A stretch of DNA of 11,939 bases from Thioalkalivibrio sp. (GTDB lineage: Bacteria > Pseudomonadota > Gammaproteobacteria > Ectothiorhodospirales > Ectothiorhodospiraceae), in assembly GCA_018224485.1 (NCBI GenBank), contig JAGTVE010000065.1, positions 1 through 11,939 on the forward strand, in the 5' to 3' direction. This document shows, in pieces, positions 1 to 5,781 of the stretch. The notes beneath the pieces are model-generated. The model was not told the DNA's origin and searched no databases. It was given only the letters and a program-made list of their open reading frames with translations. Every line of letters begins with the position of its first letter. Position 1 is the first letter of the stretch. Position numbers and translations under genes: made by a program.

Positions 1-1
1 C

Positions 2-169
2 TCCCTGCTGACGCGCGGGAAGCGGCTGGACGAGGGTGCGCCGGGGCACGGCCTTGGACTCGCGATCGTCCACGATATCGTCGGGTTCTACCAGGGCGAC
101 TTGGCGTTGGACCAGGACCCGACCCTGGGGGGTCTGCGCATACGGATTGATCTTCCGCACCCGGCCTGA
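2..169 (+). CDS. Sensor histidine kinase, C-terminal fragment (PhoQ-like)
   Basis: The last 55 residues of a two-component sensor kinase; the gene starts before the window. The reading frame from base 2 to the TGA at 167-169 carries the end of the HATPase_c domain: RGKRLDEGAPGHGLGLAIV contains the G2 box (GHGLGLAIV), followed by the usual strand region ending in GGLRIRIDLP. In this family the segment forms part of the ATP pocket that drives histidine autophosphorylation at the inner membrane. The RGxRxDExxPGxGLGL spacing resembles PhoQ-type kinases, but the sensor domain and the partner regulator are not visible, so the signal cannot be named. It converges on the universal stress protein gene. 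Confidence 0.85.
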   Translation, partial: SLLTRGKRLDEGAPGHGLGLAIVHDIVGFYQGDLALDQDPTLGGLRIRIDLPHPA

Positions 170-202
170 CCGCAAGCAGGCGGTGCGCACTGGTGCGCTC
201 GC

Positions 203-240
203 GCCGGTCATGGGCGGTCTCCTGACCGCCCGGTGCCGGC
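203..240. terminator. Strong hairpin between convergent genes, possible bidirectional terminator
   Basis: A perfect 8-bp GC-rich stem (gggcggtc at 212-219, gaccgccc at 224-231) with a TCCT loop, extended by outer arms gccgg (203-207) and ccggc (236-240). It lies between the kinase stop at 169 and the stress protein stop at 262, where transcription from both sides must end. There is no U-tract on either strand, so it could instead be a 3' RNA-stabilising structure. Confidence 0.5.
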
Positions 241-261
241 CACGGGACGTGCGCAGCTGAC

Positions 262-681
262 TCAGCGCAGGATGAAGACCGACACCGGCAGCCGTTGGGC
301 GAGTTCCCCCGCGTTGGAACTGATCAGGTGCAGCCGGTCCGCGACGCCGGGTATGTGGGAGGCCATCACCACCAGATCGGCCCCGATTTCCTTCTGGGCC
401 TGGACCAGCTTGTCATCTAGTTCGATGGCCACGTCGGTGCTGTCCATGGCCCGGGAATCGGTCTTGATGCCAAATTCCTCGCCCTGTTGGCGGGCAAATT
501 CCGCGAGGTTGCGGGCAAGTTCCTCAGGCGTCTTGGCCGCCCGATTCGGCACGCGTCCGGCAACGGTGACGTAGTGGACGGTGGCGTCATACTGCTTGGC
601 CAGCCGCGCGGCGACTTCGAGACTCTTGTGCATGCCCTCGACGTGCTTGAGGTCGACTGGAATCATGATTTTGTCGAACAT
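262..681 (-). CDS. Universal stress protein, UspA-like, 139 aa
   Basis: A single-domain cytoplasmic Usp protein. It opens with MFDKIMIPVDL, the standard first strand and acidic residue of the family. It ends with the strand-loop-helix block MASHIPGVADRLHLISSNA (residues 106-124) and SVFILR. ATP-binding Usp proteins use G-x2-G-x9-G(S/T) in this block. Here ASHIPG followed by SSNA replaces the second glycine part, as in the proteobacterial SNA-type members, so nucleotide binding is uncertain. The ATG at 681 is chosen because AGGAGG (complement of 690-695) lies 8 bases upstream and the family N-terminus starts there; an open frame continues upstream through REP sequence but is not coding. Family role: stress survival; the specific ligand is unknown. 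Confidence 0.9.
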   Translation of the reverse strand: MFDKIMIPVDLKHVEGMHKSLEVAARLAKQYDATVHYVTVAGRVPNRAAKTPEELARNLAEFARQQGEEFGIKTDSRAMDSTDVAIELDDKLVQAQKEIGADLVVMASHIPGVADRLHLISSNAGELAQRLPVSVFILR

Positions 682-753
682 CGGTGTTTCCTCCTGGTTC
701 GATGCATCCCGTGCGAACTCCCCCACAATGCCAGAATATTGGTTACCAAGGCT

Positions 754-768
754 AGAGGCCGCTCCCAC
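754..768 (-). repeat. REP half-element
   Basis: The 15-mer agaggccgctcccac is identical to 851-865, which is the head and inner arm of a complete REP. The partner arm is missing here, so this looks like a truncated copy in reverse orientation. It sits just behind the stress protein gene. Confidence 0.6.
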
Positions 769-790
769 AGTGGATGGGGCCATGGTGGGA

Positions 791-865
791 TGTAGGAGCG
801 GCTTCCAGCCGCGATCAGCGACGAGCGCGGTGCCCGGGGCCATCGCGGCCAGAGGCCGCTCCCAC
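791..865. repeat. REP pair in inverted orientation (REPIN-like unit 1)
   Basis: The forward REP (791-816) begins tgtaggagc and has stem gcggct (798-803), loop tcc and stem agccgc (807-812). The reverse REP (841-865) has stem gcggcc (845-850), loop aga and stem ggccgc (854-859), then gctcccac, the reverse complement of the head. The two heads point outward with about 24 bases between the elements. GTAG/GGAG heads followed by a short imperfectly conserved hairpin are typical of REP elements mobilised by REP-associated tyrosine transposases (RAYT). Confidence 0.85.
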
Positions 866-884
866 GAGGACGGACTGTTGTCCG

Positions 885-945
885 TGTAGGAGCGTGCCCT
901 GCACGCGAATGGGCTCTGACAAATCGGCCAGTTCAGGCCGCTCCT
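885..945. repeat. REP pair in inverted orientation (REPIN-like unit 2)
   Basis: The forward REP (885-910) has head tgtaggagc and stem gcgtgc (892-897), loop cct, gcacgc (901-906). The stem bases differ from unit 1 but are compensated on the other arm. The reverse, more diverged REP (921-945) has arms cggcc (925-929) and ggccg (936-940), then ctcct as reversed head. Together with unit 1 it makes two tandem inverted pairs between the stress protein gene and tRNA-Arg. No coding signal is seen in 682-997. Confidence 0.75.
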
Positions 946-997
946 TCGAAGTCGATGGATCGCAGGTTGGTCACACAGGGGTGGACCAATACACAAA

Positions 998-1032
998 AAA
1001 AGGATCAGAGGCCATCAGCTTCTGATCCTTTT
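998..1032 (-). terminator. Rho-independent terminator of tRNA-Arg
   Basis: A perfect 12-bp stem (aaaaggatcaga at 998-1009 and tctgatcctttt at 1021-1032) with an 11-base loop. Read on the minus strand it ends in a run of seven T (complement of 995-1001), directly after the tRNA 3' end at 1039. Confidence 0.9.
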
Positions 1033-1038
1033 CTTGAT

Positions 1039-1115
1039 TGGCGCGCCCGGAAGGATTCGAACCTCCGACCACCTGGTTCGTAGCCAGGTACTCTATCCAG
1101 CTGAGCTACGGGCGC
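1039..1115 (-). tRNA. tRNA-Arg(ACG)
   Basis: A 77-base cloverleaf read on the minus strand. Acceptor arms GCGCCCG and CGGGCGC pair fully, with discriminator G and an encoded CCA (complement of 1039-1041). The D-arm AGCTCAGCTGGATAGAGT and T-loop GGTTCGAATCC are standard. The anticodon stem CCTGG/CCAGG holds loop CTACGAA, so the anticodon is ACG, normally edited to ICG and reading CGU/CGC/CGA. It has its own promoter and terminator and appears monocistronic. Confidence 0.97.
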
Positions 1116-1131
1116 CCTGTTGCAGGCGCGC

Positions 1132-1160
1132 ATTATCTCGGTCTGAGGGGGTGGATGCAA
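1132..1160 (-). promoter_or_regulatory. Sigma70 promoter of tRNA-Arg
   Basis: On the minus strand TTGCAT (complement of 1155-1160), a 17-base spacer and GATAAT (complement of 1132-1137), followed by the GC-only discriminator GCGCGCC. A GC-rich discriminator next to the start site is typical of stringently controlled stable-RNA promoters. The start would fall about 10 bases before the mature tRNA 5' end. Confidence 0.75.
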
Positions 1161-1208
1161 GCCCCGAAGGTCGGCTTCGCCCGGCGGCGCCTGCTGCGGA
1201 CAACGGCC

Positions 1209-1931
1209 TCATTGCCCCTCGTTGACCGGCACGGGGCCGTAGGGCGAACTCCGGATTCGGTCGTGCTCGTGCATCCGATAGTGCACGAAAGGCCCCAAGT
1301 CGTGGAAGTGCATGAAGGGATTCCCCTGGACCTCTTCCTCGAGCGTGGAGCTGGGCTTTTCTGCGTAGTTGTGCCCCGGATGGATCCGGGTCTGACGGGG
1401 CAGGCCGGTGCGCAGGTCCCTGAGAGTCTGGAACATCTGCTCGGGGTCGCCGCCAGCCAGATCGCAGCGGCCGCAGCCGAAGACGAACAGGGTGTCGCCG
1501 GTGATCAGGTCGTCGCCAGTGGGCAGGTGGAAGCACGCGGAGCCCGGCGTGTGGCCCGGGGTGTGCAGGAAGCGGATCTCGGTGTCGCCGAGCATGAGCC
1601 GGTCCCCGCCGTGATGCAGGTGCGGCCGGGTCAGGGTGTGGCCCCAGAAGTCCGCCTCGGGCTTGAGCAGGTGAACCCGGGCATTCGGGGCCTCCTCCAG
1701 CACGCATTCGATGCCGTTGATGTGGTCGTAATGGCTGTGCGTCAGGAGCAGGTCCGTGATCTCCAGGCCGTGCTGTTCGGCGAGGCGGACGATCTCTTCC
1801 GGTTCCCAGGCCGGGTCCACCACGGCGGCGCGGCCGCTGGAGACGTCCTCGATCACATAGATGAAGTTCTCCATCGGCCCGAGTTCAAGGGCGTGGACAC
1901 GATAGGGCAGCGTGGTTCCGGATTCAGCCAT
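1209..1931 (-). CDS. Metallo-beta-lactamase-fold hydrolase, glyoxalase II/ETHE1-like, 240 aa
   Basis: A cytoplasmic binuclear-metal hydrolase of the MBL fold. All expected ligands are visible: the THSHYDH motif (H65, H67, D69, H70), H127 in HTPGH, D146 in ITGDTLF and H187 in HPGHNYA. The segment FGCGRCDLAGGDPEQMF followed by STLEEE and NPF matches the glyoxalase II (GloB) and ETHE1/persulfide dioxygenase group rather than beta-lactamases. Family reactions are hydrolysis of hydroxyacylglutathione or oxidation of glutathione persulfide; the sequence does not decide between them. The ATG at 1931 is chosen because the family N-terminus starts near here and the longer frame would run into the palindrome at 2042-2073. 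No strong ribosome binding site precedes it, so an internal start at Met20 is not excluded. The gene lies downstream of a DUF2892 gene on the same strand. Confidence 0.88.
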   Translation of the reverse strand: MAESGTTLPYRVHALELGPMENFIYVIEDVSSGRAAVVDPAWEPEEIVRLAEQHGLEITDLLLTHSHYDHINGIECVLEEAPNARVHLLKPEADFWGHTLTRPHLHHGGDRLMLGDTEIRFLHTPGHTPGSACFHLPTGDDLITGDTLFVFGCGRCDLAGGDPEQMFQTLRDLRTGLPRQTRIHPGHNYAEKPSSTLEEEVQGNPFMHFHDLGPFVHYRMHEHDRIRSSPYGPVPVNEGQ

Positions 1932-2041
1932 GTTCGGTAGGACACCGGGTCCCGGGAATGGGTTCGGAGTCGAGGGTCGCCGAATCCTGGGGATGGCGCA
2001 AGGGTCCGCCAGCTTCGGCGGGCGGCAGGCCTGTAATGCAA

Positions 2042-2073
2042 AGGGCCCGCCGGACATATGTCCGGCGGGCCCT
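2042..2073 (-). terminator. Perfect 32-base palindrome, probable terminator of the DUF2892 gene
   Basis: Two 16-base arms, from agggcccgccggacat (2042-2057) to its exact complement ending at 2073, with no spacer; in RNA it would fold with a small ATAT loop. It begins 24 bases past the DUF2892 stop and on the minus strand is followed by CTTTGC, a short U-tract. It lies about 110 bases ahead of the hydrolase start, so it may separate the two genes or leave only read-through expression. Confidence 0.7.
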
Positions 2074-2097
2074 GAACTGCGGCCTGGATCAGGACGC

Positions 2098-2301
2098 TCA
2101 GCTGAAGGCCTGGCCCGGGTTGACGCCCACCTTCTTAAGGATGATCGCCAGGGGGCAGAAGCCCGTGAAGGCGGACTGCACGAGGTTGATGCCCACGAAG
2201 GCGGTCAGCAGGAGCCAGGCTGGGCTGACGAGCCAGGCGAGGAGCGCGCCGAGCAGGACGACGATGCCGGCGCCGGCGAGTACCATTTGATCGATGCTCA
2301 T
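2098..2301 (-). CDS. DUF2892 (YgaP-like transmembrane) protein, 67 aa
   Basis: A small inner-membrane protein. Two hydrophobic segments (about residues 7-24 and 27-44) are followed by the family signature FTGFCPLAIIL (residues 45-55) with a conserved cysteine (C49). DUF2892 is the membrane part of E. coli YgaP, where it is fused to a rhodanese; stand-alone copies occur near sulfur-transfer and persulfide-handling genes. Start ATG at 2301 has GGAGA 7 bases upstream. A weak promoter candidate on the minus strand is TTGAGT-17-TAGAAC in the gap towards gltA. The MBL-fold hydrolase downstream suggests a sulfur-related role, which is inference. Confidence 0.88.
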   Translation of the reverse strand: MSIDQMVLAGAGIVVLLGALLAWLVSPAWLLLTAFVGINLVQSAFTGFCPLAIILKKVGVNPGQAFS

Positions 2302-2358
2302 GTTTCGTTCTCCAGTGAATATTAGGTTGTTCTAACTTACGCCGGCTGCGCACTCAAG

Positions 2359-2383
2359 CGCAAGGGAAACCCGACGCCTTGCG
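2359..2383 (-). terminator. Possible hairpin terminator after gltA
   Basis: Arms cgcaagg (2359-2365) and ccttgcg (2377-2383) form a 7-bp stem with an 11-base loop, 9 bases past the citrate synthase stop. No U-tract follows, so termination is uncertain. Confidence 0.35.
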
Positions 2384-2391
2384 TGGATGCC

Positions 2392-3693
2392 TCAGCGGTT
2401 TTCGATGCGGATGTAGTCGCGGGCCTGATGGCCGGTGTAGAGCTGCCGCGGCCGCCCGATGCGCGACTCCGGATCCTGCATCATCTCGTTCCAGTGAGAG
2501 ATCCAGCCAACGGTGCGCGCCAGCGCGAAGATCACAGTGAACATGTTCAGCGGAATCCCCATCGCACGCAGGATGATTCCGGAATAGAAGTCGACATTCG
2601 GATAGAGCTTGCGCTCGACGAAGTAGTCGTCCTGCATTGCGATCTCCTCGAGCTTCATCGCGACATCGAACAATGGCTGGTTCGCGCCCCCGCCGATCTC
2701 GGAGAGCAGCTTGTGGGTGGTCTCGCGGATGATCGTCGCGCGCGGGTCGTAGTTCTTGTACACGCGGTGGCCAAAGCCCATCAGGCGGAACGGATCGTCC
2801 TTGTCCTTGGCGCGGGCAACGAAATCCTCGACCTTCTTGCCGCTGTGCACGATGTCCTCGAGCATCATCACCACCTTCTCGTTCGCGCCGCCGTGCAGCG
2901 GGCCCCAGAGCGAGGCGATACCGGCTGAGATCGCCGCAAACGGGTTGGCCTCCGAGCTGCCGGACAGGCGCACGGTGGAGGTCGAGGCGTTCTGCTCGTG
3001 GTCGGCATGCAGGACCAGGATCAGGTCCAGCGCCCGGACGAAGATGGGATCGGGCTCATAGGTGGCGGTGGGGACACCGAACATCATCGCGAGGAAGTTG
3101 CCGGTGTAGGAGAGCCGGTTCTTCGGGTACATGAACGGCTGTCCGTTCGCGTACTTGTAGGACCACGCGGCGATCGTGGGCATCTTGGAGATCAACCGGT
3201 GCGCCGCGATCTTGCGGTGTTCCGGGTTATGGACATCGCTGGAGTCGTGGTAGAAGGCGGACAGCGCGCCAACGACGCCGACCATGATCGCCATCGGGTG
3301 GGCGTCGTGCCTGAACCCGTCATAGAACCCCCGCACCGCCTCGTGCAGCATCGAGTGCTCCTTCATGATCTGCGAGAAGCCGTGGAGCTCGTCCGACGAC
3401 GGCAGTTCGCCGTTCAGCAGCAGATAGCAGACCTCGAGATAGGTGCTGTGCTCCGCGAGCTGCTCGATCGGGTAGCCGCGGTAGAGGAGGGTGCCCTTGT
3501 CGCCGTCGATGAAGGTGAGGGCGCTGCTGCAGCTCGCCGTTGACAGGAATCCGGGGTCGTAGGTGAAGTAGCCGAGTTCCTTGTACAGGGTGCGGATGTC
3601 GATGCAGTCAGGCCCATGGCTGCCCACGTTCACGGGAAGCTCAATGGACTTGCCGGTGCTGTTGTCAGTAAGCGTTACGGTCTTGGAAGTCAT
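2392..3693 (-). CDS. gltA: Citrate synthase, type II, 433 aa
   Basis: Condenses acetyl-CoA and oxaloacetate to citrate, the entry step of the TCA cycle, in the cytoplasm. It is close to full E. coli GltA length (427 aa). The three catalytic residues are present: H267 in GPLHGGANE, H309 in GFGHRVYKN and D368 in NVDFYSG. HADHEQNASTSTVR (229-242) and the C-terminal RPRQLYTG are also typical. The N-terminal extension and sequence match the hexameric, NADH-sensitive gammaproteobacterial form; allosteric control is from family knowledge. The ATG at 3693 is preceded by GAGGAG about 4 bases upstream, and MTSKTVTLTDN fits the family start; the open frame runs 28 codons further but has no homology there. 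No convincing sigma70 promoter was found in the 93-base gap to the upstream gene. Confidence 0.98.
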   Translation of the reverse strand: MTSKTVTLTDNSTGKSIELPVNVGSHGPDCIDIRTLYKELGYFTYDPGFLSTASCSSALTFIDGDKGTLLYRGYPIEQLAEHSTYLEVCYLLLNGELPSSDELHGFSQIMKEHSMLHEAVRGFYDGFRHDAHPMAIMVGVVGALSAFYHDSSDVHNPEHRKIAAHRLISKMPTIAAWSYKYANGQPFMYPKNRLSYTGNFLAMMFGVPTATYEPDPIFVRALDLILVLHADHEQNASTSTVRLSGSSEANPFAAISAGIASLWGPLHGGANEKVVMMLEDIVHSGKKVEDFVARAKDKDDPFRLMGFGHRVYKNYDPRATIIRETTHKLLSEIGGGANQPLFDVAMKLEEIAMQDDYFVERKLYPNVDFYSGIILRAMGIPLNMFTVIFALARTVGWISHWNEMMQDPESRIGRPRQLYTGHQARDYIRIENR

Positions 3694-3786
3694 AGGGCTC
3701 CTCGCGCCTGGTGCGTTCTGAAGTCCAACAGGGGTACCGCGTGTTGCGAGTGTAATCCAGTTTTTAGTGCGCCGCACAAGGGCCCG

Positions 3787-4464
3787 TCAGAGCTCCAGGC
3801 CCAGGAATCCGGCCAGTTCGCGGCTGGACATCACGTGACAGTAGATCATGTTGATCACCTCGAGCTCGTGCCGGTGCAATTCCATGGTGCCGGCCGCACA
3901 GCAGTCCTCGATCACCATCACGTTGAAGCTCTCGTCCGCCAGGCTGCGTACGGTGGAGGAGATGCACTGGTCAGTGTAGATGCCGGCGACCACGACATTG
4001 CGGATCCCCATGTTGTTGAGGGTCAGACGCAGATTGGTCCCGGTCAGCGCGCTGTCGGTGGTCTTCGTCGTCACGATCTCGCCCGGGAGAGGCGCCACCT
4101 CCGGCGCGATCTGCGAGGCCGGTGAGTCGAGTGGCATCAGCAGGTTGTTCCATCCGGGCTTCTTCTGGCTGAGCGAGCGGTCGCGCCCGTCTTCGAGCAG
4201 ACAGGCGATACGTGCGTGCAGCACGTCCATTCCCTGGTTCCGGAAGGCCTCCTGGAGGGCGCGAAGGCTGGGCAGGACCGTCTGTCGCATCCGCAGTTGA
4301 AAGGGTTCCCACAGCGCCCGCTGCGCCGGATCCTCCGGCAGGTCCAGACCGTAGTCCTGCACATCGATGCACAACAGCGCAGTCTGTGCCGGGTCGAGAT
4401 CGGGATCCTCGGGTTCCGGCGCGCTGGCGTAATAGAATGAGCGGTAATCCGTCTTCCAGTTCAT
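3787..4464 (-). CDS. Isochorismatase-family cysteine hydrolase, 225 aa
   Basis: A cytoplasmic alpha/beta cysteine hydrolase. The catalytic Asp-Lys-Cys triad is visible: D34 in LLCIDVQD, K134 in VTTKTTDSALTGT and C167 in VVVAGIYTDQCISST. The GIYTDQC segment carries the cis-peptide region ahead of the nucleophile. Members hydrolyse isochorismate, nicotinamide, ureidoacrylate, biuret or N-carbamoylsarcosine; nothing here identifies the substrate. Full length for the family. Start ATG at 4464 is supported by GGGAG 5 bases upstream; a longer open frame to 4557 lacks similarity. It lies upstream of gltA on the same strand with 93 bases between, so shared transcription is possible but there is no evident pathway link. 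Its own promoter should lie in the divergent region to the right. Confidence 0.87.
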   Translation of the reverse strand: MNWKTDYRSFYYASAPEPEDPDLDPAQTALLCIDVQDYGLDLPEDPAQRALWEPFQLRMRQTVLPSLRALQEAFRNQGMDVLHARIACLLEDGRDRSLSQKKPGWNNLLMPLDSPASQIAPEVAPLPGEIVTTKTTDSALTGTNLRLTLNNMGIRNVVVAGIYTDQCISSTVRSLADESFNVMVIEDCCAAGTMELHRHELEVINMIYCHVMSSRELAGFLGLEL

Positions 4465-4773
4465 GGCATCTCCCGCGTAGCCGTCCAACCCGAGCCCCTG
4501 CCTGCCAGGCGCCCTGGGATGGTGCGGGCGGCAAGCGGTCATGGCGATGCACGTCACTCCAGGGTAGGCAGAGCAGTCGCGAATCGACGTGATCTTTCCA
4601 TCTCCCTCATTCCTCTGCCGCAGGGGAAGGGGATCCGGGGCACATGGCGCACGACCTTCACGTAAATTGCATCAGTTGGATCAGCGCCGGAAGATGATAC
4701 GCGGTCATCCGCCGACCGGTACAGCGGCGCTTGATGGGTGTACTTGGAGGCGATCCGGCGTGCCGGGGGAAAC
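4465..4773. other. Divergent intergenic region, no gene seen
   Basis: About 310 bases separate the divergently transcribed hydrolase and membrane protease genes and should hold both promoters. Motifs such as TTGCAT (about 4668) and GATACG (about 4695) occur but not at acceptable spacing for sigma70, so no promoter is assigned. No tRNA, strong hairpin or small ORF with ribosome binding site was recognised. Confidence 0.5.
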
Positions 4774-5703
4774 GTGAGCTATATCATTCGACACTGGCGC
4801 GGCGAGCTGAGCCTGCCAATCGCATTTTGGGTCAACTTCGTTGTATTGAACCTGTTGCTGCTGGCACTGCGTCCGGGCGTGGAGCACGTGCTCGTGTCGA
4901 TGTCGCTGGACGAGGACCCACAGTTCATGGCCCGCGTTGCGCTGCTACACGTCGGCATCGTGTACGGCGTGGTTTACCCGTGGCAGATCGTCGGGGTGTG
5001 GCGCTCGGCCGGCCGCTTCCTCGCCCACCGGCACCGACGTCTCTGGCCGCTCGCCAGTCGCGCCGTACTCGCGCTGAGCCTCGGCGCAACGGTGCTCACG
5101 GCCCTGAGCGGGGCCGCGATCTATCGGGACATCGTGGCCATTGCGCTCGGACCAGACCGGTACGCGGACTATACGCTGGAGCGCGTGGGTGACGGCTCTC
5201 TGATCCGTCTCCAGGGGCACCTCGGTTACCGAGTGGCGCGGGATCTGCGCAAGGCGCTGGCATCGAAGCCGGCGATCCATGGCATCATCCTGGACAGCCC
5301 CGGTGGTTGGATCTCCTCCGGGCGCGGTGTCGCCGGGGTCATCGAAGAGCATCAACTCAACACGTACTCCTTTGACGGGTGTCACTCCGCCTGTGCCACC
5401 GCCTTCATCTCCGGGCGCAACCGGTATCTCGCGGACGAGGCGCGGCTCGGGTTCCATCAATACGCAGTCCCGTTCGGAGGCCTGGAGCCCTATTCCAACA
5501 TGTGGCTGGAGCAGCAGCGGGACCTGCAACACTTCCGGCGGCAGGGCGTGAGTCCGTCCTTTCTGGACCGCCTCTTTCAGGCGGAGCATGGCGAGGCATG
5601 GTATCCCACACAGCGGGAGTTGCTCGCGGCCCGCGTGATCTCCGGCGTGGTCCGCTCCGAGGAGGTGCTGTTCGGGACCAATCCCGCCACCGGTCAACCC
5701 TGA
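4774..5703 (+). CDS. Membrane-anchored ClpP/S49-like serine protease domain protein, 309 aa
   Basis: An N-terminal membrane part with three hydrophobic segments (about residues 16-33, 54-75 and 95-116) is followed by a ClpP/crotonase-fold domain (about 140-300). IHGIILDSPGGWISSGRG (168-185) is the oxyanion-strand region of S14/S49 peptidases. S205 in GCHSACATAFISG is the likely nucleophile, and H228 in LGFHQY is a likely partner. Proteins of this type have been annotated as periplasmic or membrane proteases, but no substrate is known. The start is taken as GTG at 4774: GGGGGA lies 3 bases upstream, and MSYIIRHWRGELSLP is a recurring N-terminus of this family. An in-frame GTG at 4738 has no ribosome binding site. 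It stands alone on the plus strand, between two divergent or convergent neighbours. Confidence 0.8.
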   Translation: MSYIIRHWRGELSLPIAFWVNFVVLNLLLLALRPGVEHVLVSMSLDEDPQFMARVALLHVGIVYGVVYPWQIVGVWRSAGRFLAHRHRRLWPLASRAVLALSLGATVLTALSGAAIYRDIVAIALGPDRYADYTLERVGDGSLIRLQGHLGYRVARDLRKALASKPAIHGIILDSPGGWISSGRGVAGVIEEHQLNTYSFDGCHSACATAFISGRNRYLADEARLGFHQYAVPFGGLEPYSNMWLEQQRDLQHFRRQGVSPSFLDRLFQAEHGEAWYPTQRELLAARVISGVVRSEEVLFGTNPATGQP

Positions 5704-5748
5704 TCAATCATTGACCGTTTGCCTTCCTCTCCCGGCGAAGACGGGAAA

Positions 5749-5770
5749 GGCGGAGGGGAATACCCCCGCC
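5749..5770 (-). terminator. Hairpin between convergent genes
   Basis: ggcgg and ggg (5749-5758, with one bulged a) pair with cccccgcc (5763-5770) around a short AT-rich loop. Read on the minus strand it lies 11 bases past the M1-like peptidase stop and is followed by only TTT, so a weak terminator is likely. The plus-strand gene also ends just before it. Confidence 0.45.
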
Positions 5771-5781
5771 GGATACGCGAT

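Noticed and set aside
739..749. Short dyad ttggt-t-accaa upstream of the stress protein gene
   Set aside because: Five-bp arms are expected by chance at this scale and no promoter is positioned by it.
682..996. N-terminal extension of the stress protein to 996
   Set aside because: The extension translates REP hairpins; the strong AGGAGG before 681 and the family start MFDKIMIPVD fix the start.
691..997. REP cluster considered as a CRISPR array
   Set aside because: The repeats alternate in orientation, vary in their stems and have no regular spacers.
1038..1940. A 300-codon plus-strand open frame beginning inside the tRNA-Arg antisense and running across the MBL-fold gene
   Set aside because: It begins with a translated tRNA antisense (the well-known GFEPP-type artefact) and the rest mirrors a gene with all catalytic motifs on the other strand.
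3694..3786. Possible gltA promoter TTGTGC with TACACT on the minus strand
   Set aside because: The spacer would be 19 bases and the boxes are weak, so no promoter was assigned.
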